A stretch of 32,967 nt of DNA, taken from CAYUYV01 sp050331455 (GTDB lineage Bacteria; Pseudomonadota; Alphaproteobacteria; JAJFIK01). The notes below the pieces were generated by a model. It did not search any database. It saw only the letters and a list, made by a program, of their open reading frames with translations, and was not told the DNA's origin. The stretch lies in contig JBHJGV010000034.1 of NCBI GenBank assembly GCA_050331455.1, positions 1 to 32,967 on the forward strand. The letters are read 5' to 3'. Positions 16,401-23,919 of this stretch are shown piece by piece (position 1 is the stretch's first letter; each line of letters opens with the position of its first letter). The position numbers and the translations under genes were made by a program.

Positions 16401-16712
16401 GCGGATACCCTGGATGGCGGGGCGGGTGGCGACAGCCTGACCGGCGGGACGGGCGCGGACATTTTTATTGTCGAGGACGGAACCGGGACCGACGAGATCG
16501 TGGATTTTGAACGCGGGCGGGATCGGCTCGACCTGGGCGGCGTCTCCCATGTCACGGTGTTCGGCGATCTCGACAGCTCGGGTGACGGTGTCGTGGACAG
16601 CGCCGATGCGTCGGCGGCGCTTGTGAATGGGCGTCTGGTCCTGAGCTTTTCCGATGCCGTCATCGGCTTGACGGGCGTGACCGAACTCTCCGCAGACGAC
16701 CTTCTGCTGTAA
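13485..16712 (+). CDS. Subtilisin-fold serine peptidase with RTX tail and Glu in the His position
   Basis: This is a 1075-residue, very acidic protein. Residues about 1-145 are a pro-like region without signal peptide. The peptidase part has D178 in GIISDSFD, E217 in DEGRAM (where subtilisins have His of DHGT), the oxyanion Asn N298 in SSAGNNG, and S572 in FFGTSAAAP. About 240 residues are inserted between the Asn and Ser motifs. From about 670 on there are three blocks of RTX repeats (GGxGxDxLx), ending in DEIVDFERGRDRLDLGG and a hydrophobic LLL terminus, typical of type I secretion substrates. The first codon could also be GTG 13482; GGGGAG lies upstream of both. It diverges from vapBC. The altered triad suggests either a Ser-Glu-Asp sedolisin-like mechanism or loss of activity. 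Confidence 0.88.
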   Translation: MHTDFILSLAAAMSDITPGAPGRSGSAGPDRTSGTAGLPGGPVKAGTALDWSLFSDPLALMRSVTERLPGLTVDGRDYVVIDAVAQQGHSGADLLATLSAQYDLIHGAHYGSVASGLLPVDRLADLEDLASLEFASAAASTSFAGSVTTQDDIALQADVARSTFDVDGTGVSVGIISDSFDASLTATTRYADDIASGDLPANVTVLEDLSEGNSIDEGRAMAQLVHDIAPGADLLFATGFTGAAGFAANIDALVAAGADIIVDDLIYLFEPMFQDGIIAQAAADAVDAGVSYFSSAGNNGSAGYAGPFRGTVDGTLEAIVPFGAGTRFHDWDPGAGVDTTLDITIPAGSSADLILQWADPFSSTFGSLGPDGTSPGAATDLDFHLLDSSGAVLFSSLTVNGGFNPTERLAVDNFSSQPLDAQIVINNFEGPDPDLMRIVGFSVPNSDFVTGYDLDTSASFSDLSEFRAPTTYGHAVADGVLGVGAVPFFYSEPFGAVDGAVPETFSALGGSVILFDADGNRLAEPEIRDAIDFAATNGGNTTFFGNDIALQPSLFPGGNPDPDSFPNFFGTSAAAPNAAAVAALMLEANPALTPADIERILEETAVDITAPFSLTNPSASFTAAFQDLASVGVAPGTDARTGAGLIDAAAAVAQAGAEGAAGDAPGDGTAGTAGDDTLVGTPGPDTLSGLDGDDVIDGTGGRDVLSGGPGADSLSGGDGVDSLDGGDGADTLDGGRDDDTIQGGAGDDIIRVTAGIGEDRVDGGAGTDRIEATRDRLTIGLRTVTDVETITAAGFEDVRIAGTSAGDDLDVSTVTLNGIASIGGLGGSDTLVGSAGGDALRGGAGADSLDGFTGADTLTGGGGTDTIRGGEGRDLILFEGSSNGVDDVDGGAGLDTILATADGTVIGLRALNSVETISGNDHVDVVIRGSQGADDLDLSEVAVLDVSFTDTEGGRDRLTGSAGDDDLRGGAGADTLDGGAGGDSLTGGTGADIFIVEDGTGTDEIVDFERGRDRLDLGGVSHVTVFGDLDSSGDGVVDSADASAALVNGRLVLSFSDAVIGLTGVTELSADDLLL

Positions 16713-16751
16713 AAGGGCCGCCCATGCGTCGGTCCACCGGTTCCGCCGCCT

Positions 16752-19700
16752 TCAGGCCCGTTTATGGATGGCGCTTGTCAACAACATGTAGACCTTGCCG
16801 GTCTGGCTGGTCAGATAGGTCTCGGCCAGGATGTTTTCCCGGTCCTTGCTCGCCGCCGTATCCAGCATGGTCTCGAATTCCGTGACGTAGCGGTTCACGT
16901 CCTGACGGAATTCGTGGTCCTGGGCATATTTGCGCCGGATACGTTCGTTCATGTCCGGCCCGCCCAGGGTGACGAGCCGCCGGGCGAAGACGTTGCGGTC
17001 GCCATTGAGATAGCGTTGGAGCAGTTCCGCAGGCGGATCTTCCTCGAGCGCCCGGTCGAGATCGATCGCCATGGCCTGGAGTGTTTCGATGACCCGAAGG
17101 GATGCGCGGGCCGCATCCTGGCTGTCCACGAGGTCCTGGGCCTTGCTGGTCGCTTCGCGCTCGGACTTTTCCGCCTTTTTCAGGATTTCCCGCCAGCCCA
17201 GGCCGCCGCGCCGACCCTCGCCGTCCCGGGGGCTGGCCTGGGCCGTGGCGCGCTCGCGGGGCGGGGCCGGCGGAACCACGGGCTCGACCCGCTCATGGCC
17301 TGCGGCCGCCGGGCGCCCGCCTGAAGGCCCGGCCGTGATGGGGTGCACCCGGTCGTCCCGGTTCTGCCAGTCCGGACCCACACTGCGCCGCCGGGCGCCT
17401 TCCGATTGGCCGTCCATGGCGGAACGGCCGGCGCCGCGCTGCAACGGGATCACGCGGGAGGTGCCGCTGGCCTCGGGACCGGCCGGCCGGTTGGCTTCGT
17501 CAATGATGCGGGTCAGGGAGCGGGCCTTGTCGACGGCACCTTCGGCAATGCGGTTGATTTCGGTGACCTGTTCGTCGATCACGGCGCGGATCTTCGCCGC
17601 ATTGGCATCGGCTTCCCGGGGCAGGCTGTCAAGCTTGCCGGAGAGGGCGTCCATGGCCCCGCGCAGGCGCTCCAGGGTGGTGTTGGTCTCGTCCGAGAGG
17701 CGGCTGACCACCGTGCGGGCCATGTCGGCGGCTTCTTCGATGGCGCCGCGGGCTTCGCCGGCCGCGGCCGATATGGCCTCGGCATTGCTGGACATGGTGC
17801 CGTCCAGGGCGTCTTTCAGGCGCTCGAAGCCCTGACGCGCCTCGTCCGTCTGGCTTTGCAGGCTGGCATTGATGGCCGCTGCCGCCTTGCTCAGATCCGT
17901 CTGCAAATGATCGACAGTGGCGCGGGCGGCGGCCGTCTGGCGGCGCAGGGCTTCGCCCCCGCTTCCCAGGGCGTCCTGCATTTCGCCCTTAAGCGCCTCA
18001 ATGGCGGTCCGTGTGCCTTCGATCTGATCGCGCAGGGTCTCGTTGCCGGCAGAGAATGTGCCGTCAAGGTCCTCGCGCAGGCGTGACAGGGTCTCGCTGA
18101 TTTCGACGGCCCGGTCATTGAGCGTATCGCCGCCCGTGGACGCGGCTTTCTCCACATCCTCACGCAAAACGTCCAGGGAGCGCCGGGCGACGCCCACCTG
18201 GCCGGTGAGGGCATGGGTCACGCTCTGAATGGACCCCGCAAGATCCTCCGTCAGCCCCTTGAGCAGCGTACGGGTCTCCTCCGTCCGGGAGCGGACCATT
18301 TCGAGGCCCTCGTCGGATGCCGTCGCCCATTCGCCCTGCAGGGCCTTGAGGGCGGCACCCGCTTCGCCGATCTGGCGTTCCAGGCGCTCCTGGATTGCGG
18401 TGACCCGGTCCCCGAGGGCCCGCGCCGCGTTTTCCGTCTGTCCGCTGAGATCCGCGCCGGCGGCTTGGGCATGCTGCTTCATGGCGGCCGCGATATCCGT
18501 GCGCAAGGCGTCAAAGACCTCCCGCGCCTCGGTGAGATGGGCAGCGAGCACATTGCGTGCTTCCTGGGACTGGCCGCTGAGCTGGCCGCGGGCCTCGTCC
18601 GCGGCCGCTTTGACCTGCGCCACATGGCTTTCGAGATGCTCGCCGGCGGACTGGGTCTCGCCGGCGACCGCAGCCCGGGCCTGGGCCGCATAGCCCTCGA
18701 GGCTCTTGGCAGCGGCCTGGATTTGGCCGTCCAGGGCGGCGCGGATCTGCTGGGCGGCCTGGAGCGTCTGGCCCAGTTGGGTTTTGATGGCGGCGGTGGT
18801 TTGATCCGTCTGGGCTTTGAGCACGGCCTGGGCCTCTTCGGCCGCGGTCCGGCTGTGGTCCGCACTCGTCTCGAGCATCTGCCGGGCCGCCTGCGACTGG
18901 GCCTCGATGGCGGCCTGGACCTCGCGGGCGGCGGTTCGGGTTTCCTGGGCATGGTTTTCGAGCAGGGCGTCCGCGGCGCGGGCCTGATCCGCGAACAGCG
19001 CCTTGGTCGCCTCCGCCGCTTGGCGGGCCTGGGCCAGATGAGCCTCCAGCATGGTGCCGGCCGCGTCCGCCTGGCCCGCCAGTTGGGTTCGGGCTTCCTC
19101 CGCCGAGGCCTGGGCCCGTTCCCCCGCGTCGGCGAGGCTGCGCGCGGCGGCATGGCCGGCTTCGCCGATGCGCTCCAGCCGCTCCGACAGGGCGCCGGCG
19201 ACGTCGCCGGAGCGGCCGCCGGCGGCTTCGATGGCCTGCAGCAGGTCCTCGATCCCGGCTTTGAGATCCGTGGCGATCTTGTCCGTCTGGGTATCGATCA
19301 GGCTGCCGATCCGCACCAGTGCAGCACTTTGTTCCTTGAACAGATCGTCCATGGTCTGGCTCTGGCGAACCAGGCGCTCGCTCGCGTCCATGAGGGCGCG
19401 GGATTGGGTTGCCGAGGCCTGGACGATTTCCCCGGCCCGGCCGGCGGCCTGGTCGCTGGCAGCAGCCAGGGTCTCGTTCTCGGCGGCAAGTGCCGCGGTC
19501 GCGTCATGGGTTCGCTGGACTGCCAGCGTGGCGGCGGACTCCAGGGCCCTGCTGCGCTGCTCGAGGCCTGACTCGGCGCTTTCGAGCTGCGCTGTCGCCC
19601 GGCGCATGGTGTCGGCGATCCGTCCGGTATGGGTGTCGACGGCCTCTCCCATGCCGTCCGCCTGGGCCGCGATGCTTTGCACCACGTCCATGAGGCGGGT

Positions 19701-20489
19701 TCGGTGGGTTTCCAGGGCCTGGCCCATGGCCTGGGCGTGGGTGTCGACCCGGGCGGCTGTCTCGTCCAGCAGGCGGGTCTGATTTTTCAGACGGTCTTCG
19801 AGCACGCCCACCCGGCTCACCGCGTGGTCCAGACTTTGGGTGATCTGATCGAGTTCCCGCCGGATGGCCGTGCCCAGACTGCCGATTTCCTGCGCGGCGG
19901 ACTGGTGCGGTTCCGCGAGCCGTGCCGCGACCCGGCCCATGGACAGGGCGCTCATGCGCAACTGGGCGGTATGGCGCAGAACAAGGGCCACGAGGCCCAG
20001 CACCGCGAAGGGCACCGTCAGGCCCAGGAGCAGCACCAGCCAGTCGCCGGCGCTCAGGCTTCGGGTTCCGCCGCTGAGCTGACTCAAGAGGATCAGGATG
20101 CTCACGAGAAGCCAGAGCCCGGCAAGGAGCAAGACCCCACCGCGGGCGGGCATGGGCGGCGCGGGCCGCCGACCGGACCGGCGCGGGCGGCGGGCCGATG
20201 GACGGGTGCGGCGGGCGGGGCGGCTCTCCCGACCCTCCCAATCATCCTCATCGGGGTCGGTGTCCCTCAAGGTTTCCCGAAGGCCGTCCCACGGATCGGT
20301 TCCGGCGCGCATCCGCCGGCTTGGATCCGTCCTTTGAGCATGGGGAATGGATCGGTTATCGGCGCCGGATCCCGTGTTCGCCGGGTCGGTGCGTTCGAGG
20401 GCCGGATGGGGGCCACGGGGCTGGGGGCCCGGAACCACATTGCTGTGGGTGTCCAGCATGTCGGAGGGGGCTGGTTCACGGTGGTGCAT
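16752..20489 (-). CDS. TipN-like membrane-anchored coiled-coil protein
   Basis: This is a 1245-residue protein. The N-terminal 115 residues are proline/arginine-rich and likely cytoplasmic. Two membrane spans follow at about 118-138 and 150-171. A huge Ala/Gln/Glu-rich helical coiled coil then runs from about 190 to 1000, built from repeats of the type AxxAxxxLExxAxQARxAA. A basic, proline-rich linker precedes a conserved-looking globular end (about 1090-1245) with WREILKKAEKSERE, YLNGDRNVFARRLV and FRQDVNRYVTEFETML. This layout matches the alphaproteobacterial polarity factor TipN, which marks the new pole and guides flagellum placement; the assignment rests on architecture, not on an alignment. 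ATG 20489 has AAGG and GAGG just upstream. The coiled coil, longer than in Caulobacter TipN, may have grown by internal duplication. Confidence 0.8.
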   Translation of the reverse strand: MHHREPAPSDMLDTHSNVVPGPQPRGPHPALERTDPANTGSGADNRSIPHAQRTDPSRRMRAGTDPWDGLRETLRDTDPDEDDWEGRESRPARRTRPSARRPRRSGRRPAPPMPARGGVLLLAGLWLLVSILILLSQLSGGTRSLSAGDWLVLLLGLTVPFAVLGLVALVLRHTAQLRMSALSMGRVAARLAEPHQSAAQEIGSLGTAIRRELDQITQSLDHAVSRVGVLEDRLKNQTRLLDETAARVDTHAQAMGQALETHRTRLMDVVQSIAAQADGMGEAVDTHTGRIADTMRRATAQLESAESGLEQRSRALESAATLAVQRTHDATAALAAENETLAAASDQAAGRAGEIVQASATQSRALMDASERLVRQSQTMDDLFKEQSAALVRIGSLIDTQTDKIATDLKAGIEDLLQAIEAAGGRSGDVAGALSERLERIGEAGHAAARSLADAGERAQASAEEARTQLAGQADAAGTMLEAHLAQARQAAEATKALFADQARAADALLENHAQETRTAAREVQAAIEAQSQAARQMLETSADHSRTAAEEAQAVLKAQTDQTTAAIKTQLGQTLQAAQQIRAALDGQIQAAAKSLEGYAAQARAAVAGETQSAGEHLESHVAQVKAAADEARGQLSGQSQEARNVLAAHLTEAREVFDALRTDIAAAMKQHAQAAGADLSGQTENAARALGDRVTAIQERLERQIGEAGAALKALQGEWATASDEGLEMVRSRTEETRTLLKGLTEDLAGSIQSVTHALTGQVGVARRSLDVLREDVEKAASTGGDTLNDRAVEISETLSRLREDLDGTFSAGNETLRDQIEGTRTAIEALKGEMQDALGSGGEALRRQTAAARATVDHLQTDLSKAAAAINASLQSQTDEARQGFERLKDALDGTMSSNAEAISAAAGEARGAIEEAADMARTVVSRLSDETNTTLERLRGAMDALSGKLDSLPREADANAAKIRAVIDEQVTEINRIAEGAVDKARSLTRIIDEANRPAGPEASGTSRVIPLQRGAGRSAMDGQSEGARRRSVGPDWQNRDDRVHPITAGPSGGRPAAAGHERVEPVVPPAPPRERATAQASPRDGEGRRGGLGWREILKKAEKSEREATSKAQDLVDSQDAARASLRVIETLQAMAIDLDRALEEDPPAELLQRYLNGDRNVFARRLVTLGGPDMNERIRRKYAQDHEFRQDVNRYVTEFETMLDTAASKDRENILAETYLTSQTGKVYMLLTSAIHKRA

Positions 20490-20729
20490 GACCTCGACGC
20501 CTTACAGGATAACGGCACCCGCAGATGATACCCGGATGCGACGGGCGGACCAGAAACCCCGCGAGTCAAGGGCGGTTTCGAAAGGCCGCTTTATCATCGC
20601 CCAGGCCAAGCATCGCCCGGGCAGGTCCATTGCCCGATGGGACCCTGGCTGACCATACCGAACCCAACCGTACCGATGCCGAAAGCCTGGGTCCAACACG
20701 GTTAGCAGCGCAATGCGGCAAGATCCGTG

Positions 20730-20765
20730 CCAAACCGGCAGCCAAACCAGCGCCCAAACCAAGGG
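20730..20765. repeat. Three-copy degenerate 12-bp tandem repeat
   Basis: Three successive units begin with CCAAACC at a 12-base period: CCAAACCGGCAG, CCAAACCAGCGC and CCAAACCAAGGG. On the plus strand it would encode an AKPAAKPAPKP-like stretch in a weak open frame. It lies in the divergent region upstream of the coiled-coil gene. Confidence 0.5.
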
Positions 20766-20940
20766 CTTGGAGCGATACCCTTTGCACCGGCCTGGACGCA
20801 CGCCTTGGCCGCCCGACCATCAGGGCCCAACGACCACCCCCGTCCATGGTCGCGCTACCGATATTTGCTGGAAAGTATGGACGATTCGATGCGAACCGGA
20901 TCGATCCTCGTCCGTTCGGGCCGCGGGGCCCGGACATGTC

Positions 20941-20955
20941 TTAAGGGTTTCTTGA
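20941..20955 (+). promoter_or_regulatory. Possible CtrA-binding site
   Basis: TTAA-N7-TTGA, one mismatch from the alphaproteobacterial CtrA consensus TTAA-N7-TTAA. It lies 148 bases upstream of the HPt gene and about 450 bases from the divergent TipN-like gene. Chance occurrence cannot be excluded. Confidence 0.3.
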
Positions 20956-21102
20956 GATGCGCCGCACACCATGACGCCGATGCGGTTCTGCGGGGCGCCC
21001 GGCCAAGCGGCGACTCATTTTAGGGTCAAAGGCATCGCATGTCGGACCCTCGCGGCCCGTGAAATCTACCCGGTGCAATGCCGACGTCGCGAGGGAGAGC
21101 GG

Positions 21103-21534
21103 ATGATGGTGCAAGAGACAGGCATCGATGCAGCCATGGTCGAAGGCGCTGGACCCGACACGGGCGGGTCGGATGAAGCGCAGCGCCTGTTCGGCGGTCC
21201 GCCGGCCACCGGGCCCATCGATCTGGGCTATCTCGATTGGTACACGGCCGGCGACCGGGACGTGCGCGCCGACATTCTGCGCATTTTCAAGACCCAAGCC
21301 GCCGCCTGGCTGGCCGAATTTGACCCGAGTCTGACCGATGAGGCCTGGGCTGCCCTGGCCCATTCCCTCAAAGGCTCTGCCCGGGGCGTGGGCGCCTTCG
21401 GTCTTGCCGATCTCGCCGAACAGGCGGAAGGCCTTACGGGGCCGGAGGGCCGGGCCGGCCGCGCCGATTGTCTCAACGCGCTGCAACAGGCGGTGCGCGA
21501 TGTTCAGGACGCCATCGACCGGGTGGCCGCTTGA
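21103..21534 (+). CDS. HPt (histidine phosphotransfer) domain protein
   Basis: This is a 143-residue protein. After a flexible N-terminus of about 38 residues comes a helical HPt domain with the phospho-accepting H87 in LAHSLKGSARGVGA, matching the HxxKG pattern, followed by LADLAEQAE. HPt proteins shuttle phosphoryl groups between hybrid kinases and response regulators. There is no kinase or receiver domain here, so its partners lie elsewhere. ATG 21103 has GGGAG 5 bases upstream; a second ATG follows directly at 21106. The MBL-fold gene follows in the same direction after 116 bases. Confidence 0.88.
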   Translation: MMVQETGIDAAMVEGAGPDTGGSDEAQRLFGGPPATGPIDLGYLDWYTAGDRDVRADILRIFKTQAAAWLAEFDPSLTDEAWAALAHSLKGSARGVGAFGLADLAEQAEGLTGPEGRAGRADCLNALQQAVRDVQDAIDRVAA

Positions 21535-21650
21535 CGGGATCGGCCCTCACGCCGGACCGATACGTTTCGGCGCTTTCGGCCCGGCGGCATTGGTCCTAAT
21601 CTGTCCCGAGGATCGTGTGTGACGGGTGGGCGTCGAAAGGGGCCGGTTTC

Positions 21651-22484
21651 GTGTCGATGATGGTCAAATTCTGGGGGGTCCGAGGATCCATCGCCTGTCC
21701 GGGGCGGGCCTATCTGCGCTATGGCGGCAACACCTCTTGCGTCGAGGTTCAGGCGGCCGGCCAGCGCATCGTGCTCGATGCGGGCACCGGCTTTGCGGCC
21801 TTCGGGCGCCAACTCCTGGCCGACAAGGCCCCGTCGGTCACGCTGCTCCTGTCCCACACCCATTGGGACCATATATCCGGGTTTCCCTTCTTCTCGCCCG
21901 CCGCCAATCCGGCCTTCCGGTTCCGGATCTTTTCCGGTCACCTGGAGGCGCCCTATACCATCCAGTCCGTCCTGGCCGGGCAGATGACCTACCCCTTCTT
22001 CCCCGTGCCCCTCAAAGTCATGTCGTCCCACATGACCTTCGATGATTTCAAAGTGGGCGAGGCGCTCGATCTGGGCCCGGACCTCCGGGTCCGCACAGTC
22101 CGCCTGTGTCACCCGGGGCGGGCCACGGGCTACCGCATCGAGGCGGAGGGCGCGTCGGTCTGCTATATCACCGACACGGAACATGAGCCCGGGCAGATGG
22201 ACACGACCATCCGGGATTTCGTGGCCGGCGCGGACCTGATGATCTATGATGCGACCTATACGGACGAAGAGTTCCACCGCTACAAGGGATGGGGGCATTC
22301 CACCTGGCAGGAGGCAATCCGGGTGGCCGATGCTGCCGGTGTGCGCCGTCTGGCGCTGTTCCACCACAGCCATCTGCGCAATGACGACGACATGGATGCC
22401 ATCGCGGCGGCGGCCGCGGCGGTGCGTCCGGGGACCTTTGCGGCCCGGGAAGGGCTGTGTCTGCGCCTGCCGGAAGCGGCATGA
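21651..22484 (+). CDS. Metallo-beta-lactamase-fold hydrolase
   Basis: This is a 277-residue cytoplasmic protein. The start KFWGVRGSIACPG and RYGGNTSCVEV are typical of the MBL-fold group close to PhnP and cyclic-nucleotide phosphodiesterases (COG1235-like). The dinuclear metal motif is HTHWDH (H69, H71, D73, H74); further ligands are probably H in the CHPG segment, D in YITDTEH and H in LFHHSHL. It should be a zinc-dependent phosphodiesterase or similar hydrolase; the substrate is unknown. The start is uncertain: GTG 21651 has AAGGGG at good spacing, while ATG 21657 and 21660 are closer to the usual start of the family. Placement after the HPt gene suggests a signalling link. Confidence 0.88.
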   Translation: MSMMVKFWGVRGSIACPGRAYLRYGGNTSCVEVQAAGQRIVLDAGTGFAAFGRQLLADKAPSVTLLLSHTHWDHISGFPFFSPAANPAFRFRIFSGHLEAPYTIQSVLAGQMTYPFFPVPLKVMSSHMTFDDFKVGEALDLGPDLRVRTVRLCHPGRATGYRIEAEGASVCYITDTEHEPGQMDTTIRDFVAGADLMIYDATYTDEEFHRYKGWGHSTWQEAIRVADAAGVRRLALFHHSHLRNDDDMDAIAAAAAAVRPGTFAAREGLCLRLPEAA

Positions 22485-22516
22485 GCGGGCCCGATCCGAT
22501 GCGGGCACGGCCCGCT
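22484..22516 (+). terminator. Possible stem-loop after the MBL-fold gene
   Basis: AGCGGGCC (22484-22491) pairs perfectly with GGCCCGCT (22509-22516) across a 17-base loop, starting at the last base of the stop codon. There is no U-tract, so this is a weak terminator candidate. Confidence 0.4.
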
Positions 22517-22793
22517 TCCAACAAAGCCCTGCGCCTCCATGGCCCCGTGTCTGCATGACCGGACACCGGCGCACCCAAGATGTTGTAAAGACAAAGCGCT
22601 TTTACCAATCCGGATTGCCTAGTAAACGGTTGCGAAACACGTTACAAATTTCTTATTGGCTCACTGGTGGCCGGTTGATGCGGTTCAGTTCATCAACGCG
22701 CCGTGCCCGGACCGCGCACATCCCCGCCGCCCGCGGGATGTCCCGCCGGCCTGGACCCGTCCGCGCAAGGCCCGTGACGACAGGATAGGACCT
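22485..22793. other. Intergenic region upstream of the lipoprotein gene
   Basis: About 310 bases with no gene. The part at 22575-22670 is clearly more AT-rich than its surroundings and is the likely promoter area of the lipoprotein gene, but no good pair of hexamers could be fixed by eye. The left end holds a weak stem-loop (22484-22516). Confidence 0.45.
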
Positions 22794-23702
22794 ATGGTTT
22801 CCCGTTTTCCCCGGCGGCTGACGGCCGTCACCGCAACCTTTGCCGCCTTTGCCCTTGGAGCCTGTGCCTCGAAGGGCACGCCCATTGCGCTCGACACCAC
22901 CTTTCTGGATGAGCGCATGTCCGCCGAAGAAGCCGGCTATACCCGTGTGTTCGTGGATGTGATCTTGGCGGCCTGCGAGACCGCCCGCTCAACCAATGGC
23001 CGGCGTTATCTGCGTTATGACGAGGGTGAGATCAGCACGGTGACCATGACGCGGATCGCCAAGAGTGCGGCCCAGCAGCGGACCCTGGTGCGTGTCGGCC
23101 CCAAAACGGTGCGTCCGGTGTTCAAGGCCGTTCGTAAGCTGGAAGTGCCCATGGTGGAGACGCCGGCCCTGGACAATCGCCAGTCCCTGGCGGCCATGGT
23201 CGAGCCGCCGGCGCTTTATGCGCCGATCCATGGCGAAATCATGGAGTTGATTGCCCTTGTGGATGGCATCAAGCGTCAGGGCAACGTGGCCAAGGTTTCC
23301 GAAGTCGCGACCCTCGTGCAGCAAGCCAACGACGTGTGCGAAGACAACCATGATGTGGTGATCGCGGCCCTGTCCCGGTCACCCGACACGGTCAGCGGAC
23401 GTCGGATCGCCCTCGGCGACACGACGGACCAGTCGACGGCGTCGGTGCAGCCGGTTGCACAGGACGGCGCGACCGCGACGGTGCAGCTGGCGTCTTTTGA
23501 GGGTGAGGATGGATCGACCGGCCTCACGCTGCCCAGCCAGACCCGTTTCGTGACGGTGCAGACGATCTCCGAAGCTGAAGAGGCCGAGGCGCGCATTCGC
23601 CTGTTCGCCGTGCGCGACGGGCTGACCCTGGATGTGCCCGGCACGGCGGTGGCGGAGGTGAAGACCAACGACCGTCTGGACAGCCTGGTGATCCTGCGCT
23701 GA
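22794..23702 (+). CDS. Putative lipoprotein of unknown function
   Basis: This is a 302-residue protein with a lipoprotein signal: basic start VSRFPRR, hydrophobic stretch, and lipobox ALGAC with C24. Alanine after the Cys suggests sorting to the outer membrane. The mature part is rich in helices up to about residue 200 (VFVDVILAACETARSTNG, IAKSAAQQRTLVRVG), then an acidic C-terminal section with beta-like segments ending in LDSLVILR. I do not recognise a family. ATG 22794 is preceded by AGGA. A strong terminator follows at 23745. Confidence 0.8.
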   Translation: MVSRFPRRLTAVTATFAAFALGACASKGTPIALDTTFLDERMSAEEAGYTRVFVDVILAACETARSTNGRRYLRYDEGEISTVTMTRIAKSAAQQRTLVRVGPKTVRPVFKAVRKLEVPMVETPALDNRQSLAAMVEPPALYAPIHGEIMELIALVDGIKRQGNVAKVSEVATLVQQANDVCEDNHDVVIAALSRSPDTVSGRRIALGDTTDQSTASVQPVAQDGATATVQLASFEGEDGSTGLTLPSQTRFVTVQTISEAEEAEARIRLFAVRDGLTLDVPGTAVAEVKTNDRLDSLVILR

Positions 23703-23744
23703 CCGGCCGCGCCTCGCGGCGTACGAAAACAAAAATGCGGATCG

Positions 23745-23772
23745 AACGGCGGCCTCCCGGCCGCCGTTTTGC
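23745..23772 (+). terminator. Rho-independent terminator after the lipoprotein gene
   Basis: A 10-bp perfect stem (AACGGCGGCC at 23745-23754, GGCCGCCGTT at 23759-23768) with a 4-base loop TCCC is followed by TTGCTTT. It isolates the lipoprotein unit from the SOS cassette. Confidence 0.85.
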
Positions 23773-23842
23773 TTTGAGTGCCAAGGGGACCGGGAGGCCG
23801 CCAACAGACCGGCCACGAAGGAAGCGGGGGAAATCTATTTGT

Positions 23843-23871
23843 TTGACAATCCGCTTCGGGAGCACTAGAAC
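23843..23871 (+). promoter_or_regulatory. SOS promoter of imuA
   Basis: A perfect -35 hexamer TTGACA (23843-23848) is followed after 17 bases by TAGAAC (23866-23871) as a -10 element. The LexA box overlaps the -10, so LexA would block polymerase directly. Confidence 0.7.
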
Positions 23872-23882
23872 GAAAGAAGAAC
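23868..23882 (+). promoter_or_regulatory. LexA box (GAAC-N7-GAAC) upstream of imuA
   Basis: GAAC, seven bases, GAAC: an exact match to the direct-repeat LexA box of alphaproteobacteria (GTTC-N7-GTTC on the other strand). It overlaps the -10 element and lies 38 bases before the chosen imuA start. Confidence 0.88.
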
Positions 23883-23919
23883 GAATAGAGTGCGAACGTG
23901 GAGCGGGAGCCCGCAGGGA

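Larger units (their letters stand above)
20490..21102. other. Divergent intergenic region, about 600 bases
   Basis: It separates the minus-strand coiled-coil gene from the plus-strand HPt gene and should hold both promoters. Open frames of 120-140 codons on both strands (20525-20944 plus, 20566-20937 minus) overlap each other, have no clear ribosome-binding site and no recognisable features, and are left out. Within it are a period-12 tandem repeat (20730-20765) and a CtrA-like site (20941-20955). Confidence 0.5.

Noticed and set aside
16713..16751. Possible terminator between the convergent protease and coiled-coil genes
   Set aside because: Only 39 bases, and no convincing stem with U-tract in either direction.
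18213..19571. 452-codon open frame antisense to the coiled-coil gene
   Set aside because: Leu/Gly-rich mirror of the Ala/Gln coiled-coil repeats; no start signal.
20525..20944. Opposing open frames (139 codons plus, 123 codons minus) in the long intergenic region
   Set aside because: They overlap each other, show no ribosome-binding site and no domain; chance frames in GC-rich DNA are more likely.
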